Positions 16,074 through 24,048 of a stretch of 64,000 nt of DNA are shown here, in pieces. The stretch comes from Promineifilum sp. (GTDB taxonomy: Bacteria > Chloroflexota > Anaerolineae > Promineifilales > Promineifilaceae), in contig JAGOZU010000006.1 of assembly GCA_018058545.1 (NCBI GenBank), forward strand, positions 1-64,000, written 5' to 3'. How positions within the stretch are numbered: the stretch's first letter is position 1; the number at the start of each line of letters is the position of its first letter. The translations under genes were made by a program, and so were the position numbers. The notes beneath the pieces are model-generated. The model was not told where the DNA came from. It ran no database searches and saw nothing but the letters and a program-made list of their open reading frames with translations.

Positions 16074-17285
16074 ATGTCCACTGACGCTTTTATTTTTGAC
16101 GCCATCCGCACCCCCCGCGGCCGCGGCAAGACCAACGGCGCGCTGCACCCCGTGCGGCCGCTCGATCTGCTTAAGACGCTCTTCGATGAGATGAAGGAGC
16201 GCTACGACCTCGACACCGCGCAGGTCGACGACGTGCTGCTGGGCTGCGTCACGCCCGTCAAGGAGCAGGGCGGCAACATCGCCCGCACCGCGCCGCTCTA
16301 TGCCGGGTGGGACCTCGACATCCCCGGCGCGCAACTCAACCGCTTCTGCGCCTCGGGGCTGGAGGCGGTCAACCTGGCGGCCATGAAGGTGCGCTCCGGC
16401 TGGGAGGAGCTGGTCGTGGCCGGGGGCGTCGAGTCGATGTCGCGCATCCCGATGGGTTCCGACGGCGGGGCGATGTGGGAAGACTATGAAATCATGGGTC
16501 AACTCGACATCGTGCCGCAAGGGATCAGCGCCGACCTGATCGCCTCGCTGGAGGGGTTCACGCGGGGTGACGTGGACGGGTTTGCCCTGCTGTCGCAGCA
16601 ACGGGCGGCCGTTGCGCAACGCGAGAGCCGCTTCACGTCCATCGTCCCCGTGCGCGATGCCGACGGCAATATCCTGCTGGACCACGACGAACACCCGCGC
16701 CCCGACGCGACGCCGGAGGGGCTGGGCGCGCTCAAACCCGCTTTCGAGGCGTTGGGAGCCATGGGCTTCGACGCCGTAGCCCTGAAGAAATACCCGCAGC
16801 TGGATCGCATCAACCATGTCCACACCGCCGGCAATTCGTCGGGCATCGTCGACGGCGCGGCGCTGACCCTGATTGGGTCGCGCGAGAAGGGGGCGGCGCT
16901 GGGGCTGCGGCCGCGGGCGCGCATCGTCGCCGCGGCGCTGCTGGGCGACGAGCCGACCATCATGCTGACCGCGCCGGCCCCGGCCTCGCAACGGGCGCTG
17001 AAGAAGGCCGGCATGGCCGCGAGCGACATCGACCTGTTCGAGATCAACGAGGCGTTCGCCTCGGTGGTGCTCAAGTTCATCCGCGAGATGGGCTTGTCCG
17101 ACGGGCCGGAGCGGGTCAACGTCAACGGCGGGGCCATCGCTCTGGGACATCCGCTGGGGGCGACGGGGGCCATGCTGCTGGGCACGGCGCTGGACGAGCT
17201 GGAGCGGCGCGACCTCTCGACGGCGCTCATCACCCTTTGCGCCGGGGGCGGGATGGGGATCGCGACGATTATTGAGAGGGTTTAG
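16074..17285 (+). CDS. Acetyl-CoA acyltransferase (thiolase)
   Basis: A 403-residue thiolase. The acylated cysteine is C92 in [12 protein letters not shown]; the other active-site blocks are [23 protein letters not shown] and [10 protein letters not shown] near the C-terminus. These support either acetyl-CoA acetyltransferase or beta-ketothiolase of fatty-acid oxidation; FadA and PhaA/AtoB types cannot be separated safely here. The ATG with AGGAG upstream was chosen over an upstream GTG/ATG whose extension has no thiolase character. It stands alone, upstream of a palindromic repeat array. Confidence 0.92.
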   Translation: MSTDAFIFDAIRTPRGRGKTNGALHPVRPLDLLKTLFDEMKERYDLDTAQVDDVLLGCVTPVKEQGGNIARTAPLYAGWDLDIPGAQLNRFCASGLEAVNLAAMKVRSGWEELVVAGGVESMSRIPMGSDGGAMWEDYEIMGQLDIVPQGISADLIASLEGFTRGDVDGFALLSQQRAAVAQRESRFTSIVPVRDADGNILLDHDEHPRPDATPEGLGALKPAFEALGAMGFDAVALKKYPQLDRINHVHTAGNSSGIVDGAALTLIGSREKGAALGLRPRARIVAAALLGDEPTIMLTAPAPASQRALKKAGMAASDIDLFEINEAFASVVLKFIREMGLSDGPERVNVNGGAIALGHPLGATGAMLLGTALDELERRDLSTALITLCAGGGMGIATIIERV

Positions 17286-17288
17286 GGC

Positions 17289-17519
17289 GGCCCGCAGGCT
17301 AACAGCCTGCGCCACAAGGCCCGCAAGCTAACAGCTTGCGCCACAGGGCCCGCAAGCTAACAGCTTGGGCCACAAGGCCCGCAAGCTAACAGCTTGCGCC
17401 ACAGGGCCCGCAAGCTAACAGCTTGCGCCACAGGGTCCGCAAGCTAACAGCTTGCGCCACAAGGCCGCAAGCTAACAGCTTGGGCCACAGGGCCCGCAAG
17501 CTAACAGCTTGCGCCACAG
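17289..17519 (+). repeat. Array of eight 29-bp palindromic repeats
   Basis: Eight head-to-tail copies with a 29-bp period (the seventh has 28). Each contains GCAAGCT-AAC-AGCTTGC, a 7-bp stem with a 3-base loop, followed by GCCAC. In the first copy both arms change together (GCAGGCT/AGCCTGC), keeping the pairing. Copies 3 and 7 lose the outermost pair (TTGGG instead of TTGCG). There are no unique spacers. The array fills most of the 309-base gap between the thiolase and vapB. Confidence 0.95.
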
Positions 17520-17536
17520 GTCAACAAGTTACCGGT

Positions 17537-17564
17537 TTGACATTTCCCCGGTCCCGGCTACAAT
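17537..17564 (+). promoter_or_regulatory. Promoter of the first vapBC operon
   Basis: A consensus TTGACA (17537-17542) and TACAAT (17559-17564) with a 16-base spacer, immediately after the palindromic array and 30 bases before the antitoxin ATG. Confidence 0.75.
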
Positions 17565-17594
17565 CTTACTTATTTCTTACTTCGAGGACGGCCG

Positions 17595-17858
17595 ATGGAC
17601 AAGACAAGGCTCTCAAGCAAGGGGCAGATCATCATTCCCAAGGCGCTGCGCGACGCCTATCGCTGGGAACCCGGGCTGGAGTTCGTGGTCATCGATACCG
17701 GCGAGGGGCTGTTGCTGAAGCCTAGCCCGCCGTTCGAGCCGACGACGCTGGCCGAGGTGGCGGGCAGCCTGCCTTATGAAGGCGCGCCGTTGACCGTCGA
17801 GGAGATGGCCGAGGGGCTGCGGCGAGGGGTGCGAGAGGCGGAACATGATCGCGGTTGA
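17595..17858 (+). CDS. vapB: AbrB/MazE-family antitoxin (VapB)
   Basis: An 87-residue swapped-hairpin DNA-binding protein: MDKTRLSSKGQIIIPKALRD with the family's SSKGQIxIPKxLR core, then a C-terminal arm expected to bind and block the toxin. GAGG precedes the ATG. The stop codon overlaps the toxin start by 14 bases, the usual toxin-antitoxin arrangement. It should repress its own promoter together with the toxin. Confidence 0.9.
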   Translation: MDKTRLSSKGQIIIPKALRDAYRWEPGLEFVVIDTGEGLLLKPSPPFEPTTLAEVAGSLPYEGAPLTVEEMAEGLRRGVREAEHDRG

Positions 17859-18237
17859 CACCAACGTGGTGGTGCGCCTGCTGGTGAACGACGATCCGCA
17901 ACAGGCGGCGCGCGCCCGCTCCCTGTTCGCGACCGAGCAGGTTTTCATCTCCGACTCGGTGGCCCTGGAGACGGCCTGGGTGCTGGGCTACAGCTACGGG
18001 TTGGATGACGCCGGCATCGCCGCCGGGTTGCGACGGCTGTTTGGGCTGGCCAACGTTCACTTGCGTAACGCGGCCGAGATGGCCCTGGCCCTGGGCTGGT
18101 ACGAGCAGGGTCTCGACTTCGCCGACGCGCTCCATCTGGCCCAGGCCGCCCACTGCGCGCGGATGGCGACCTTCGACCGGCGCTTCGCCGCGCGGGGGAG
18201 GGAGATCAGCGGGCTGGAGGTGGAACTGGTGGAGTAG
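17845..18237 (+). CDS. vapC: PIN-domain ribonuclease toxin (VapC)
   Basis: A 130-residue PIN-domain protein. The acidic active-site residues are in place: D5 in MIAVDTNVVV, E42 in VALETAW, the aspartates of LDFADALHLA and D in ATFDRRF. VapC toxins are Mg-dependent RNases that often cut tRNA or rRNA. All catalytic positions look intact, so the module is likely functional. Confidence 0.92.
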   Translation: MIAVDTNVVVRLLVNDDPQQAARARSLFATEQVFISDSVALETAWVLGYSYGLDDAGIAAGLRRLFGLANVHLRNAAEMALALGWYEQGLDFADALHLAQAAHCARMATFDRRFAARGREISGLEVELVE

Positions 18238-18243
18238 CGACTG

Positions 18244-18271
18244 TTGCACCGTGCCTTGTCTCTGCCATAAT
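18244..18271 (+). promoter_or_regulatory. Promoter of the D-2-hydroxyacid dehydrogenase gene
   Basis: TTGCAC (18244-18249) and CATAAT (18266-18271) with a 16-base spacer. The -10 box ends 7 bases before the ATG, so the transcript would start at or next to the start codon; no Shine-Dalgarno is present. Confidence 0.55.
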
Positions 18272-18278
18272 CCCCCTC

Positions 18279-19262
18279 ATGACGACCACTCTCCACGTCC
18301 ATTTCGACCGCCCCCTGACCGATGACGAGGCCGCCTGGCTGAAGCCGAAGCTGGCGGACGGCATTGCGATTACCGCCGGCGGCGACCCGCCCGCCACGAC
18401 ACAGGTCCTCATCTCCGGCAGTCCCAAGCGCGAGCAACTGGCGGCCGCGCCCGGCCTGCGCGCGCTGGTCATCCCCTGGGCCGGGCTTCCGGAGGAGGCG
18501 GGCGACCTGATGCGCGACTTCCCCGGCGTGGCCGTCCACAACCTGCACCACAACGCCGCGCCGGTGGCCGAGCTGGCCATGGCCTTGCTGCTGGCCGCCG
18601 CCAAGTTTGTCCTGCGCTACGACAACGCCCTGCGCGGCAACGACTGGCGCATCCGCTACGAACCCGCCGCGCCGACGGTCATACTGGACGGCCGGACGGT
18701 GCTGATCCTCGGCTATGGGGCCATCGGCCGCCGCGTGGCCGTCGCCTGCCGCGCGCTGGGCATGACCACCCTGGCCACCCGCCGCCGCCTTGACGCGCCG
18801 CAGATGGACGGCGACACGGAAGTTCACCCGGCGGCCGCGCTGCCCGACTTGCTGCCCCGCTCGGACGCGGTCATCGTCTGCCTGCCCCACACGCCGGAGA
18901 CGGACGGGCTGCTGGGCGCGGCCGAACTGGCCCTGTTGCCCGCGCATGCCGTCCTGGTCAACATCGGCCGGGGGCCGGTTGTGGATGAGAAGGCGCTGTA
19001 TGAGGCGCTGCGCGACGGCCGCCTGTGGGCCGCGGGGCTGGACGTCTGGTACCGCTACCCGCCCGACGAAGCCTCCCGCGCCGACTGGCCGCCATCGGCC
19101 TGGCCCTTCCGCGAACTCGACAACGTCATCATGAGTCCCCACCGCGGCGGCGACGCCGCCGGAATCGCGCGCCTGCGCCTGACCGACCTGGCCGGGATGC
19201 TCAACGCGGCCGCCGCGGGCGAGGCGATGGCCAATCGGGTCGATCTCGACGCGGGGTACTAG
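18279..19262 (+). CDS. D-2-hydroxyacid dehydrogenase, NAD-binding
   Basis: A 327-residue member of the D-isomer-specific 2-hydroxyacid dehydrogenase family. The Rossmann motif is LILGYGAIGRRVA (GxGxxG at 145-150). The catalytic arginine is in NIGRGPVV and the histidine in SPHRGG, with the acidic partner in GLDVWYRYPPDE. These enzymes interconvert 2-oxo and D-2-hydroxy acids; relatives include glycerate, phosphoglycerate and phosphonate dehydrogenases, and the substrate cannot be fixed. The likely leaderless start fits the lack of a ribosome site. Confidence 0.87.
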   Translation: MTTTLHVHFDRPLTDDEAAWLKPKLADGIAITAGGDPPATTQVLISGSPKREQLAAAPGLRALVIPWAGLPEEAGDLMRDFPGVAVHNLHHNAAPVAELAMALLLAAAKFVLRYDNALRGNDWRIRYEPAAPTVILDGRTVLILGYGAIGRRVAVACRALGMTTLATRRRLDAPQMDGDTEVHPAAALPDLLPRSDAVIVCLPHTPETDGLLGAAELALLPAHAVLVNIGRGPVVDEKALYEALRDGRLWAAGLDVWYRYPPDEASRADWPPSAWPFRELDNVIMSPHRGGDAAGIARLRLTDLAGMLNAAAAGEAMANRVDLDAGY

Positions 19263-19270
19263 GGCCGGGG

Positions 19271-20314
19271 TCATTGCGCCCTCGCGTATTGCCGGAACCA
19301 TTGGGCCACGTCGCCTCCCCGACGCCAAAACTCGGTCACATCCTTGACGCCACCGGGCAGCGGCGGCAGTGGCTCGGCCGCGCCCAGCAAGCGCCGCCAG
19401 GCTTCCTGCCCGTTCTTCCCGGCCTCGTCGCTGTCCAGGCACAACAGCACCCGCTCCAGGCCGTTGAAATAGGGCAGGAATGTCGCGTTGGGCTGCAACG
19501 AGGCGCTGCCCATCGTCACCGCGGCCCAATCCGGCGGCAGGAACTGGCCCAGCAGCATGGCGTCGAACTCCCCCTCGACGACCACCGCCACCCGCGCCCG
19601 CAGCAGTGCGTCGGCGTTGAACAGCGCCGACACACTGCCCTGCAGCGCCTGGTACTTCGGCGCCCCCTTGCCCGACCGCGCGGCCGGCCTCTTTGGCTCC
19701 ACCGGCAGCCGCACCTTCACATACCACAGGCGGCCGTCGACCATGCAGGGGATGTAGATGCCCTGCGGGTAGTGGATGCCGTCCGATGCCTCGCGCCGAA
19801 CCGGGTTGAAGCCGAGCATGTGGCGGCGGATGGTGTCCGGCGACAGCCCGCGAACCCGCGCCAGATATTGCCGGAGCTTGTGGGCGGTATCCGCGGCGAG
19901 GTCGTCCTCGGCATCCGGCCGCCACAGATCGTCGGCCAGCTGCTTTTGGAGCTGCAACCGGGCCAGCTGCCACGCCTCGTCGGGCGGCTCGACGAGTTCG
20001 ACCTGCCGGGCGGCGGCTTTGGGCGACGGCCGCCGGGCGCGGCCCTTGTCCGAACCTGACGTGGCCCGTTCCTCGCGCAGCACTTCTCCGAAGCTCCGCC
20101 CCTCGGCCAGCATGCGAAAGGCCACGGCGTCATGGTAGCGGCCGTCGCCGCACTTGCGGCAAATCCACAGATCGCCCGCGTCGGTGCGCTTGATGTTGAA
20201 GCGGTCCTCGCCCCCGCAAAAGGGGCATGGCCCGATGAAGTAGCGTCCGCGCCGCTTCAGACCCGGCACCAGCGCGGCCAGGTCGGTCGTGGCGTTAATC
20301 AGTTGGGCGTCCAT
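19271..20314 (-). CDS. Mobile-element type DNA primase (CHC2 zinc finger plus Toprim)
   Basis: A 347-residue protein with two recognisable parts. Residues 25-75 form a CHC2-type zinc finger: CPFC (C30, C33) and CRKC (C52, C55), with YHDAVAFRMLAEG as in primases. Residues from about 220 form a Toprim domain: VVVEGEFDAMLLGQF and LLCLDSDEAGKNGQEAW. It is half the length of the chromosomal DnaG in this window and lacks its central and helicase-binding domains, as in phage and plasmid primases. It lies downstream of a RepA-like ATPase on the same strand; together they make a replication module. No integrase or capsid gene is adjacent. Confidence 0.85.
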   Translation of the reverse strand: MDAQLINATTDLAALVPGLKRRGRYFIGPCPFCGGEDRFNIKRTDAGDLWICRKCGDGRYHDAVAFRMLAEGRSFGEVLREERATSGSDKGRARRPSPKAAARQVELVEPPDEAWQLARLQLQKQLADDLWRPDAEDDLAADTAHKLRQYLARVRGLSPDTIRRHMLGFNPVRREASDGIHYPQGIYIPCMVDGRLWYVKVRLPVEPKRPAARSGKGAPKYQALQGSVSALFNADALLRARVAVVVEGEFDAMLLGQFLPPDWAAVTMGSASLQPNATFLPYFNGLERVLLCLDSDEAGKNGQEAWRRLLGAAEPLPPLPGGVKDVTEFWRRGGDVAQWFRQYARAQ

Positions 20315-20394
20315 AAGTACCCCCTCCCTGTATTATTTACTTTAATTAATTTAATTACTTTCATAACTCCTCTTGGTCAGGGCCATTAGTAAAG
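20315..20394. other. AT-rich spacer with repeated TTTAATTA/AGTAAAG motifs
   Basis: This 80-base gap is strikingly AT-rich compared with its surroundings. It contains TTTACTTTAATTAA, TTTAATTACTTT and, further right, AGTAAAGTTAATC and AAGTAAAGAAAGTAAAT, the last running into the end of the ATPase gene. The motifs form direct and inverted repeats. It could be an operator, an iteron-like origin, or the promoter of the primase gene. Confidence 0.4.
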
Positions 20395-21519
20395 TTAATC
20401 AAGTAAAGAAAGTAAATATTGGGGAGACCCCCCTTCTTGCGGGCTTTCTTTATTCGGTTGGGAAGCCGCGCCGGTTTCGGTTGTGAGCGACCATAACTCC
20501 TTCGGCCGCCCCTGGCCGGTGAACACGCCGGCCTTGCGGATCACGCGGCCGTCCCGCTCGGCCAGCCGCAACTGCTGACCAACGGCCTGGCGGGTCAATT
20601 GCAGAAATTCGGCGATTTCTTCCGCCGTCACGTCCACCCCCAATTCCTCCAGCGCGCCCAGCACATTCCGGCCGGCTCGAATCTGGCTGATGGCCTTGGC
20701 TCCGCCCACCATTTCCCAGCCGCTGCCGTCTTCGCGCTGGCGGATGGTCAGCCCCTCGGCCAGGAAGTCGCGCGCCTCGATGTGGAGCACGGCCTCCCGC
20801 TCGCCCTGGCGGCGATCGAGCAGCAGGCCGACGTCATAGGCCCCGCGCAAGGCCGACGCCCCGCGCAACAGGTTGAACACGTCGTCGCTCATCCCCTTGT
20901 TGGTGTGGTGCACCAGCAGGATGGCGCACTGCATGGCGTGGGCGATTTCGGCCAGCTCGTTGACGATGGTCGCCATCTGCGTGTTGTCGTTCTCGGAGAT
21001 GTTGCCGTCGAGGGTGGCGATGAGGGTGTCGATGAGGATGACGTCGAAGTCCCAGGCCACGCGCTCGATGAGCTGCAGGCCGGGGCCGACCTGGCCCGCG
21101 GGGCCGTTGAACCGGCCGATGCGGTAGTCGAAGGCGGTGGTCTGCGGCGTCCAGCCCAGCTGGATCGAGCGTCGCTTCAGCCGCGACCGCTTGTCCTCCA
21201 GGGCCAGATAGAGCACGCGGGCGGGTTGCACGTCGCGGCCGAGGAAGGGCTGACCGGTATCCAGCGACTGGGCCAGCTGGGCCACCAGCCAGGACTTGCC
21301 CGACTTGGAGCGGCCGCCCAGCATGGCCAGATGGCCGCGGGCCAGCAGGCCGTCGACCAGAAAGTCCAGCGGCGGCTCCTGATAGGCGTTGAACACCTCG
21401 GCCGATTCGAACTGGTCTTGGCCGTCGGTGGGGTTGTGCTGCCGCATGGATTCGGTGGCCAGCAGCCGCTGCTTGGTCCCCTCCGGCAATCGGGCAAAGA
21501 TCTGATCCATAGCATCCAT
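20395..21519 (-). CDS. RepA-like AAA ATPase (hexameric replicative helicase type)
   Basis: A 374-residue P-loop ATPase of the AAA_25/RepA group. Walker A is MLGGRSKSGKSW (68-77); Walker B is DVILIDTLIATLDG; sensor-like ILLVHHTNKG follows. The core resembles the hexameric helicase RepA of plasmid RSF1010 and prophage relatives. The C-terminal part (GVDVTAEEIAEFLQLTRQAV) looks like a winged helix-turn-helix. GGAG lies 10 bases before the ATG. A LexA-type box sits 46 bases upstream, and the primase gene follows after an AT-rich gap. Function is inferred as DNA unwinding for replication of a mobile element. Confidence 0.82.
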   Translation of the reverse strand: MDAMDQIFARLPEGTKQRLLATESMRQHNPTDGQDQFESAEVFNAYQEPPLDFLVDGLLARGHLAMLGGRSKSGKSWLVAQLAQSLDTGQPFLGRDVQPARVLYLALEDKRSRLKRRSIQLGWTPQTTAFDYRIGRFNGPAGQVGPGLQLIERVAWDFDVILIDTLIATLDGNISENDNTQMATIVNELAEIAHAMQCAILLVHHTNKGMSDDVFNLLRGASALRGAYDVGLLLDRRQGEREAVLHIEARDFLAEGLTIRQREDGSGWEMVGGAKAISQIRAGRNVLGALEELGVDVTAEEIAEFLQLTRQAVGQQLRLAERDGRVIRKAGVFTGQGRPKELWSLTTETGAASQPNKESPQEGGSPQYLLSLLD

Positions 21520-21564
21520 ACCTGTTTTTCTCCTTTAATAAAGTGACAGGTACAGTTTATGATC

Positions 21565-21578
21565 AGAACATATGTTCG
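21565..21578 (-). promoter_or_regulatory. LexA-type SOS box upstream of the RepA-like gene
   Basis: The perfect palindrome GAACATATGTTC, with flanks A and G, matches the Gram-positive-type LexA consensus CGAAC-N4-GTTCG at all but one outer position. It lies about 46 bases before the ATPase start, where a repressor would block the promoter. Confidence 0.6.
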
Positions 21579-21611
21579 TGCTATTCGATTTTTGACAGGC
21601 TTAAACTGTGG

Positions 21612-21756
21612 AGCAACCTGTCAGGTTGCTGCCCCCATCGCAGCCTGCAGGAACACATCGCCGCCCTGACCGACGAACGCATCGAGCGTCTGGCCGGAGG
21701 GCGGCGGTGATATTTAGGTAGCGAAACCTGACAGGTTTGGGAAAACCTGTCAGGTT
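21612..21756. repeat. Three short palindromes of the AACCT-GWC-AGGTT type
   Basis: AGCAACCT-GTC-AGGTTGCT (21612-21630), AAACCT-GAC-AGGTTT (21724-21738) and AACCT-GTC-AGGTT (21744-21756). Each has a 5-8 bp stem and a 3-base loop, the same build as the palindromes of the 29-bp array, but with a different stem sequence. They flank a small gene fragment. Confidence 0.8.
21641..21710 (+). pseudogene. C-terminal gene fragment
   Basis: A reading frame without a start codon ends in protein-like sequence, SLQEHIAALTDERIERLAGG, followed by two arginines and TGA. Its amphipathic, charged character is unlike a random frame. It lies between palindromic repeats, so it is probably the tail of a gene destroyed by repeat insertion or deletion. 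The parent family is not recognised. Confidence 0.35.
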
Positions 21757-21785
21757 CAGGGCGTCAGATTCCTCCAGCTACGCGG

Positions 21786-22418
21786 CTAGAGCCTGGCCAG
21801 AATCTCTTTCTTCTTGGTTTCGTACTCCTCGGGAGTGATCAACCCGGCTTCCATCAGCTGCTTCAGCTTGCCCAGCGCCTGGAGAGGCTCCTCCGACGGC
21901 GAGGCGGTGGAACCCGCGGCCATCGCCCCCATGCCGCCCTGGAGATAGACGCCGCCGGCCTCGGCACGCTTCTCTTCCATCTGGCGCAGCCGCAACTCCT
22001 CGCGGACGTTCTCTTCCATCTGTTGGGCGATGGAGTACAGCCGACGGGCCTGCTCCTTGACCATATTATCGACCTTGATCGTCTCGCCGTCGGCGGCGAA
22101 GAAGGTGATGGTGGCCCGGAAGACATTTTCCACCAGCTCGGCCGAGCGCAAGTCGCGCCAGATGTAGTCAACGAACTTGGCGCGGCCGAACAGGTCGGGC
22201 TTGTAGTGCATGAACCGGCGATTGGTCAACACGACGATCTCGGGAGTCAGATCGATCCCAATCGGGTCCTGGACGGCGATATAGAGCGGTTCCTCCCCTT
22301 GCGTCAGCAATTGACTGAGCTTTTCGTAGATTTTGGCTACGTGCTGGGGGCTTTGATCTTCGGTGATAAATTTGGCGATATGGCTGGGAACGGGATCGAT
22401 CGGTGTCTCATCAGTCAT
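21786..22418 (-). CDS. PH-domain and SHOCT-domain protein
   Basis: A 210-residue protein. Residues 40-140 resemble a bacterial PH domain: GEEPLYIAVQDPIGIDLTPE, VLTNRRFMHYKPDLFGRAKF and WRDLRSAELVENVFRATITF, as in YokE-like proteins. After a coiled, Glu/Arg-rich linker the C-terminus is a SHOCT motif: LQALGKLKQLMEAGLITPEE through YETKKKEILARL. SHOCT domains are short oligomerisation modules at the ends of many unrelated proteins. A strong ribosome site (GAGGAG) precedes the ATG. Biological role unknown. Confidence 0.82.
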   Translation of the reverse strand: MTDETPIDPVPSHIAKFITEDQSPQHVAKIYEKLSQLLTQGEEPLYIAVQDPIGIDLTPEIVVLTNRRFMHYKPDLFGRAKFVDYIWRDLRSAELVENVFRATITFFAADGETIKVDNMVKEQARRLYSIAQQMEENVREELRLRQMEEKRAEAGGVYLQGGMGAMAAGSTASPSEEPLQALGKLKQLMEAGLITPEEYETKKKEILARL

Positions 22419-22648
22419 GTCTCACACTCCTCTACATTTCAATGCATCTTCAGAGTCAGATTGAGTAATCGGCCACTGGTTTTCTACGTCAAAACCGAAG
22501 GACATCATATCAATAAATGGATCGAGATGCGAATGCAAATCGGGGTTTTCACGAGCTTATTCACCCGTGCCGGGGGATAAATGCAGACGACTTGCGGCTC
22601 GCCGCCTGACAGTTCCTTAAAGCGCCGGATTGGATATAATCGGGCGAC

Positions 22649-23239
22649 ATGTCCAACGGTACTATCTCCGATATCACCCCGTTTCTGGCGTATGGCGCCG
22701 TCCTGACGCTTGGCGTGTTGCTCATCGCCGGGGCGATCACCTCTCTGCTGCGCAGCTTCACGCCCGGCAAGCAGGATCGGCCGCAGGGAGTCGCCCATCC
22801 GCTGTTCAGCCGGTCGACGACATACTCGCTGGGGTTAGGGGCGGTTGTTTTCGGCGTGGCAGGCTTGCTGGGCGTGCTGGTGTTCCACTTCGATGCGGTC
22901 ACGAGCATGCTGACGGCCTTGGGGGCGGGCTTGCTGGTCGGTCTGGCGGCCCTCGGATTGCTGGTCTATCTGCCGTCGCGTGGCCGCGTCGAGGAAAAGC
23001 TCATCGACTTCGACGCCGCGGGACGCCGAGCCAGGGTCGTCATCTCCATTCCCGGCAACGGCATCGGCGAGGTTACCTTCCGCGACGGCGAAAAAGCGAT
23101 CAACCTGGCCGCCCGCTCGACATCAGGCCAACCCATCGACGAGGGGACGGTCGTTGTCATCGAGCGCGTCACCCACCGGGTCGCCGTGGTATCCCCGCAG
23201 GGCGAGGACAGCCACATTTTCATCTCGCAGCCATCATGA
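22649..23239 (+). CDS. NfeD-like membrane protein
   Basis: A 196-residue protein with three predicted membrane helices (about residues 12-34, 57-80 and 85-108) and a C-terminal soluble beta domain: ARVVISIPGNGIGEVTFRDG through EGTVVVIERVTHRVAVVSPQ. The last part matches the OB-fold of NfeD proteins, which partner membrane proteases and flotillins. A TATAAT ends 8 bases before the ATG, so the message may be almost leaderless. The stop overlaps the ATG of the ABC permease (ATGA). Confidence 0.7.
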   Translation: MSNGTISDITPFLAYGAVLTLGVLLIAGAITSLLRSFTPGKQDRPQGVAHPLFSRSTTYSLGLGAVVFGVAGLLGVLVFHFDAVTSMLTALGAGLLVGLAALGLLVYLPSRGRVEEKLIDFDAAGRRARVVISIPGNGIGEVTFRDGEKAINLAARSTSGQPIDEGTVVVIERVTHRVAVVSPQGEDSHIFISQPS

Positions 23240-24048
23240 CCCGACGCAACGCGCTTCTCAACTGGCTCGACGAACGCCCCACCTGGCTGACCATCGCCGG
23301 GTCGTTCCTGATCCTGCTGCTGGCTTGGCATCTGTTCGTCAAATGGGGCGACTATCCGGCCTTTATCTTGCCCGGTCCGGCCGATGTGGCCCGGGCGTTT
23401 GTCCGGCTGGCCGCCGACGGCCGCCTGATGCGCCACACCCTCATCACCCTGAGCGAGGTACTGCCGGGGCTGGCCATCGGCGCGGGCGTGGCCCTGCCGC
23501 TCGGCTATCTGCTGACCAAGTCCCCCTTGGCCGAGCGCCTCATCTCCCCCTACCTCATAGCCTCCCAGGCCATCCCGGTTATCGCCATCGCCCCCTTGCT
23601 GACCATCTGGGTGCAGTCATGGTACTGGTCGCGGGTGCTGGTAGCCGCGCTGGTCGTCTTCTTCCCGGTGCTGATCAACATCATCACCGGGCTGCGCTCC
23701 GTGCCCAAGGAGTTCTACGATCTGATGAATTCGCTGCGAGCGACAAAAGGCCAGGTCTTTCGTGTGCTGGAGTTGCCGGCGGCGATGCCGACCGTGCTGG
23801 CCGGCCTCAAGGTGGGGGCCACGCTGGCCGTCATCGGCGCCCTGGTCGGCGAGTTCGTTCAGCCCAAGAGCCAGGGTCTGGGCTTTCTGCTGGTCACGGC
23901 GCGCTATCAGTTCAAGACCGATGAGGTCTTCGTGGTGCTGCTCACGCTGGGGGTGATGGCCTTGTCGCTCTACGGGCTGGTGGCGTTGGCCGAGCAGCGG
24001 CTGCTGCGCTGGCGCCGCTTCGGCAGCGCGGGCGCGCAGACGGTCTAG
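23236..24048 (+). CDS. ABC transporter permease, NitT/TauT (SsuC) type
   Basis: A 270-residue membrane protein with about six helices. The EAA loop that docks onto the ATPase is clear: EFYDLMNSLRATKGQVFRVL through ELPAAMPTVLAGLKVGATLA. The N-terminus (WHLFVKWGDYPAFILPGPAD) is typical of permeases for nitrate, taurine, alkanesulfonate or thiamine precursors. Neither the ATPase nor a binding protein is encoded nearby, and the gene overlaps an NfeD-like gene by four bases. The substrate is unknown and the partners must lie elsewhere. Confidence 0.88.
   Translation: MTRRNALLNWLDERPTWLTIAGSFLILLLAWHLFVKWGDYPAFILPGPADVARAFVRLAADGRLMRHTLITLSEVLPGLAIGAGVALPLGYLLTKSPLAERLISPYLIASQAIPVIAIAPLLTIWVQSWYWSRVLVAALVVFFPVLINIITGLRSVPKEFYDLMNSLRATKGQVFRVLELPAAMPTVLAGLKVGATLAVIGALVGEFVQPKSQGLGFLLVTARYQFKTDEVFVVLLTLGVMALSLYGLVALAEQRLLRWRRFGSAGAQTV

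Noticed and set aside
17289-17519. Possible CRISPR array
   Set aside because: The 29-bp units are contiguous, with no unique spacers, and no cas genes are nearby. It is a tandem palindromic repeat.
18057-19973. Long minus-strand open frame (638 codons) across the dehydrogenase and primase genes
   Set aside because: It overlaps three well-supported genes and its translation is Gly/Arg-rich low-complexity sequence, typical of an antisense shadow.
20315-20394. Replication origin with iterons
   Set aside because: The AT-rich repeats are suggestive but short and irregular, and part of them codes for the end of the ATPase. Kept only as an AT-rich spacer.
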